From the NCBI GenBank assembly GCA_012735495.1, contig JAAYHD010000013.1:61984-125983 (forward strand): DNA of 64,000 nucleotides, in the 5' to 3' direction. The notes beneath the pieces are model-generated. The model ran no database searches, was not told where the DNA came from, and worked only from the letters and a program-made list of their open reading frames with translations. Positions 63,336 to 64,000 of the stretch are shown in pieces. Positions within the stretch are counted from its first letter, which is position 1. Each line of letters opens with the position of its first letter. The position numbers and the translations under genes were made by a program. The DNA comes from Clostridiales bacterium (GTDB taxonomy: Bacteria; Bacillota; Clostridia; Lachnospirales; Lachnospiraceae).

Positions 63336-63363
63336 AGCTGACAAGACAGCTATCATGACAGCT
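63336..63363 (+). promoter_or_regulatory. Candidate operator of three GACAGCT-type elements
   Basis: AGCTGAC (inverted, 63336-63342), GACAGCT (63345-63351) and GACAGCT (63357-63363) start 2 bp after the -10 and cover the transcription start. The first two form a near-palindrome AGCTGAC-AA-GACAGCT. NiaR, the niacin-responsive repressor of Firmicutes, binds TGTC/GACA palindromes, so it is a reasonable candidate. Confidence 0.6.
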
Positions 63364-63394
63364 GGCTGCCGACAAAATGAAAAAGGTGATAAGT

Positions 63395-63964
63395 ATGACA
63401 TCCACAAACAAGGTAAAGATCATGACAATCTCCGCATTGCTTTGCGCGCTTGGAATACTGATACCGATGTATTTCCCAAGCATAAGGGTTGAACCGGCAT
63501 CATATACGCTGGCAAGCCATGTGCCCGTTATAATTGCCATGTTTATTTCTCCTGCAGTGGCTGCATTTGTATCGATAGTATCATCCATCGGTTTCTTCAT
63601 AGCCGGTTTCCCGTTGGTTATCGTACTAAGGGCACTGACTCACTTTATATTTGCGCTGACCGGGGCACTTATGCTTAAGAAGAACCGTCAGCTTATGCAT
63701 TCGGTAAAAAGCACTTCGCTGTTTGCCGTAATTATCTCTTTCATCCATGCAGCGGCAGAAGTGGCAATCGTCACTTATTTTTACTGGATAAACGGCATGC
63801 CCATAAGCTTCTATGAAAAAGGATTTTTAATTTCGGTCATCCTTATGGTTGGAGTCGGAACCGTCCTGCACAGCCTGCTGGACTTTTCAATCGCCGTAAT
63901 TGTATGGAAACCGCTGCACAGGATTGTTCCGGTATCGGCAAACGCCAGGATAGATTATAAATAA
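63395..63964 (+). CDS. niaX: ECF transporter S component, probably niacin (NiaX-like)
   Basis: I start at ATG 63395 (MTSTNKVKIMT), with AAGGTG 6 nt upstream, rather than the ATG six codons earlier. The 189-residue membrane protein has about six helices. Its second segment MYFPSIRVEPASYTLASHVPVIIAMFIS and the following GFPLVIVLRALTHFIFALTGALML resemble the NiaX niacin-binding S component. It would need the shared EcfA-A'-T energising module, which is not in the window. It follows gdhA after its terminator and has its own strong promoter with an operator. The ligand is inferred from recalled similarity. Confidence 0.75.
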   Translation: MTSTNKVKIMTISALLCALGILIPMYFPSIRVEPASYTLASHVPVIIAMFISPAVAAFVSIVSSIGFFIAGFPLVIVLRALTHFIFALTGALMLKKNRQLMHSVKSTSLFAVIISFIHAAAEVAIVTYFYWINGMPISFYEKGFLISVILMVGVGTVLHSLLDFSIAVIVWKPLHRIVPVSANARIDYK

Positions 63965-64000
63965 AATAATCCCTCTTAAGCGACGGCATTATTTTTCCCA

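Overview
This window looks like a chromosomal segment of an anaerobic, spore-forming, polysaccharide-using member of the class Clostridia, most like the Lachnospirales and relatives. The reasons are strong AGGAGG-type ribosome sites, estimated mid-40s GC, an oxygen-sensitive glycyl-radical NrdD, pyruvate phosphate dikinase with a proton-pumping pyrophosphatase, dipicolinate synthase (DpaAB), a Csp-like germination protease, and several intracellular and surface glycoside hydrolases. Genus assignment is not possible from the sequence alone. I saw no rRNA, tRNA, CRISPR array, insertion sequence or prophage.

Layout. 0-3.5 kb: an orphan 2Fe-2S/ASKHA (RACo-like) protein and a surface GH5 cellulase lipoprotein. 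3.5-13.5 kb (minus strand): a housekeeping run M16 protease - era - yqzL/recO - lipoprotein - glyS - ppdK. 13.7-26.2 kb: a cold-shock protein and a concentration of nucleotide genes (purH, dCMP deaminase, guaB, dfrA-thyA, nrdD) with pyk, ilvE and two unnamed membrane proteins. 26.4-32.8 kb: a TPR lipoprotein-hflX operon, then hppA (pyrophosphate-driven pump) divergent from a two-gene sodium-pump membrane module. 32.8-38.9 kb: an S8 protease, an FtsH paralogue, and a chemoreceptor-like protein with a sugar-binding-protein fold fused to its C-terminus. 39-43.5 kb: a galactomannan cluster (manA; lacI-type regulator, GH27, zinc-ribbon protein, GH113). 43.7-53.7 kb: a CpsD-like kinase and a seven-gene opp operon with a structured leader. 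53.8-64 kb: dpaAB, tgt-yajC, a GGDEF-EAL protein, fba, an OGG-type glycosylase, gdhA and an ECF S component resembling NiaX.

How the genes fit together. Galactomannan pieces would be trimmed in the cytoplasm by GH27 and GH113 and the mannose routed by ManA into glycolysis, where Fba, Pyk and PpdK act. The pyrophosphate made by biosynthesis can be used by PpdK or turned into an ion gradient by HppA. GdhA needs NAD, and the next gene probably imports niacin. Several regulatory devices can be read directly: paired NrdR-like boxes 31 bp apart before nrdD, a perfect inverted repeat filling the thyA promoter spacer, palindromes at the lacI promoter, repeated GACAGCT boxes on a consensus promoter before the S component, and a promoter followed about 110 nt later by an intrinsic terminator ahead of oppA.

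The least conventional items are the chemoreceptor/binding-protein fusion, the oppA leader RNA, the zinc-ribbon gene coupled to GH27, and the sodium-pump module lacking its catalytic subunits. Start codons were re-chosen from ribosome-binding sites in many genes, and those choices are stated.
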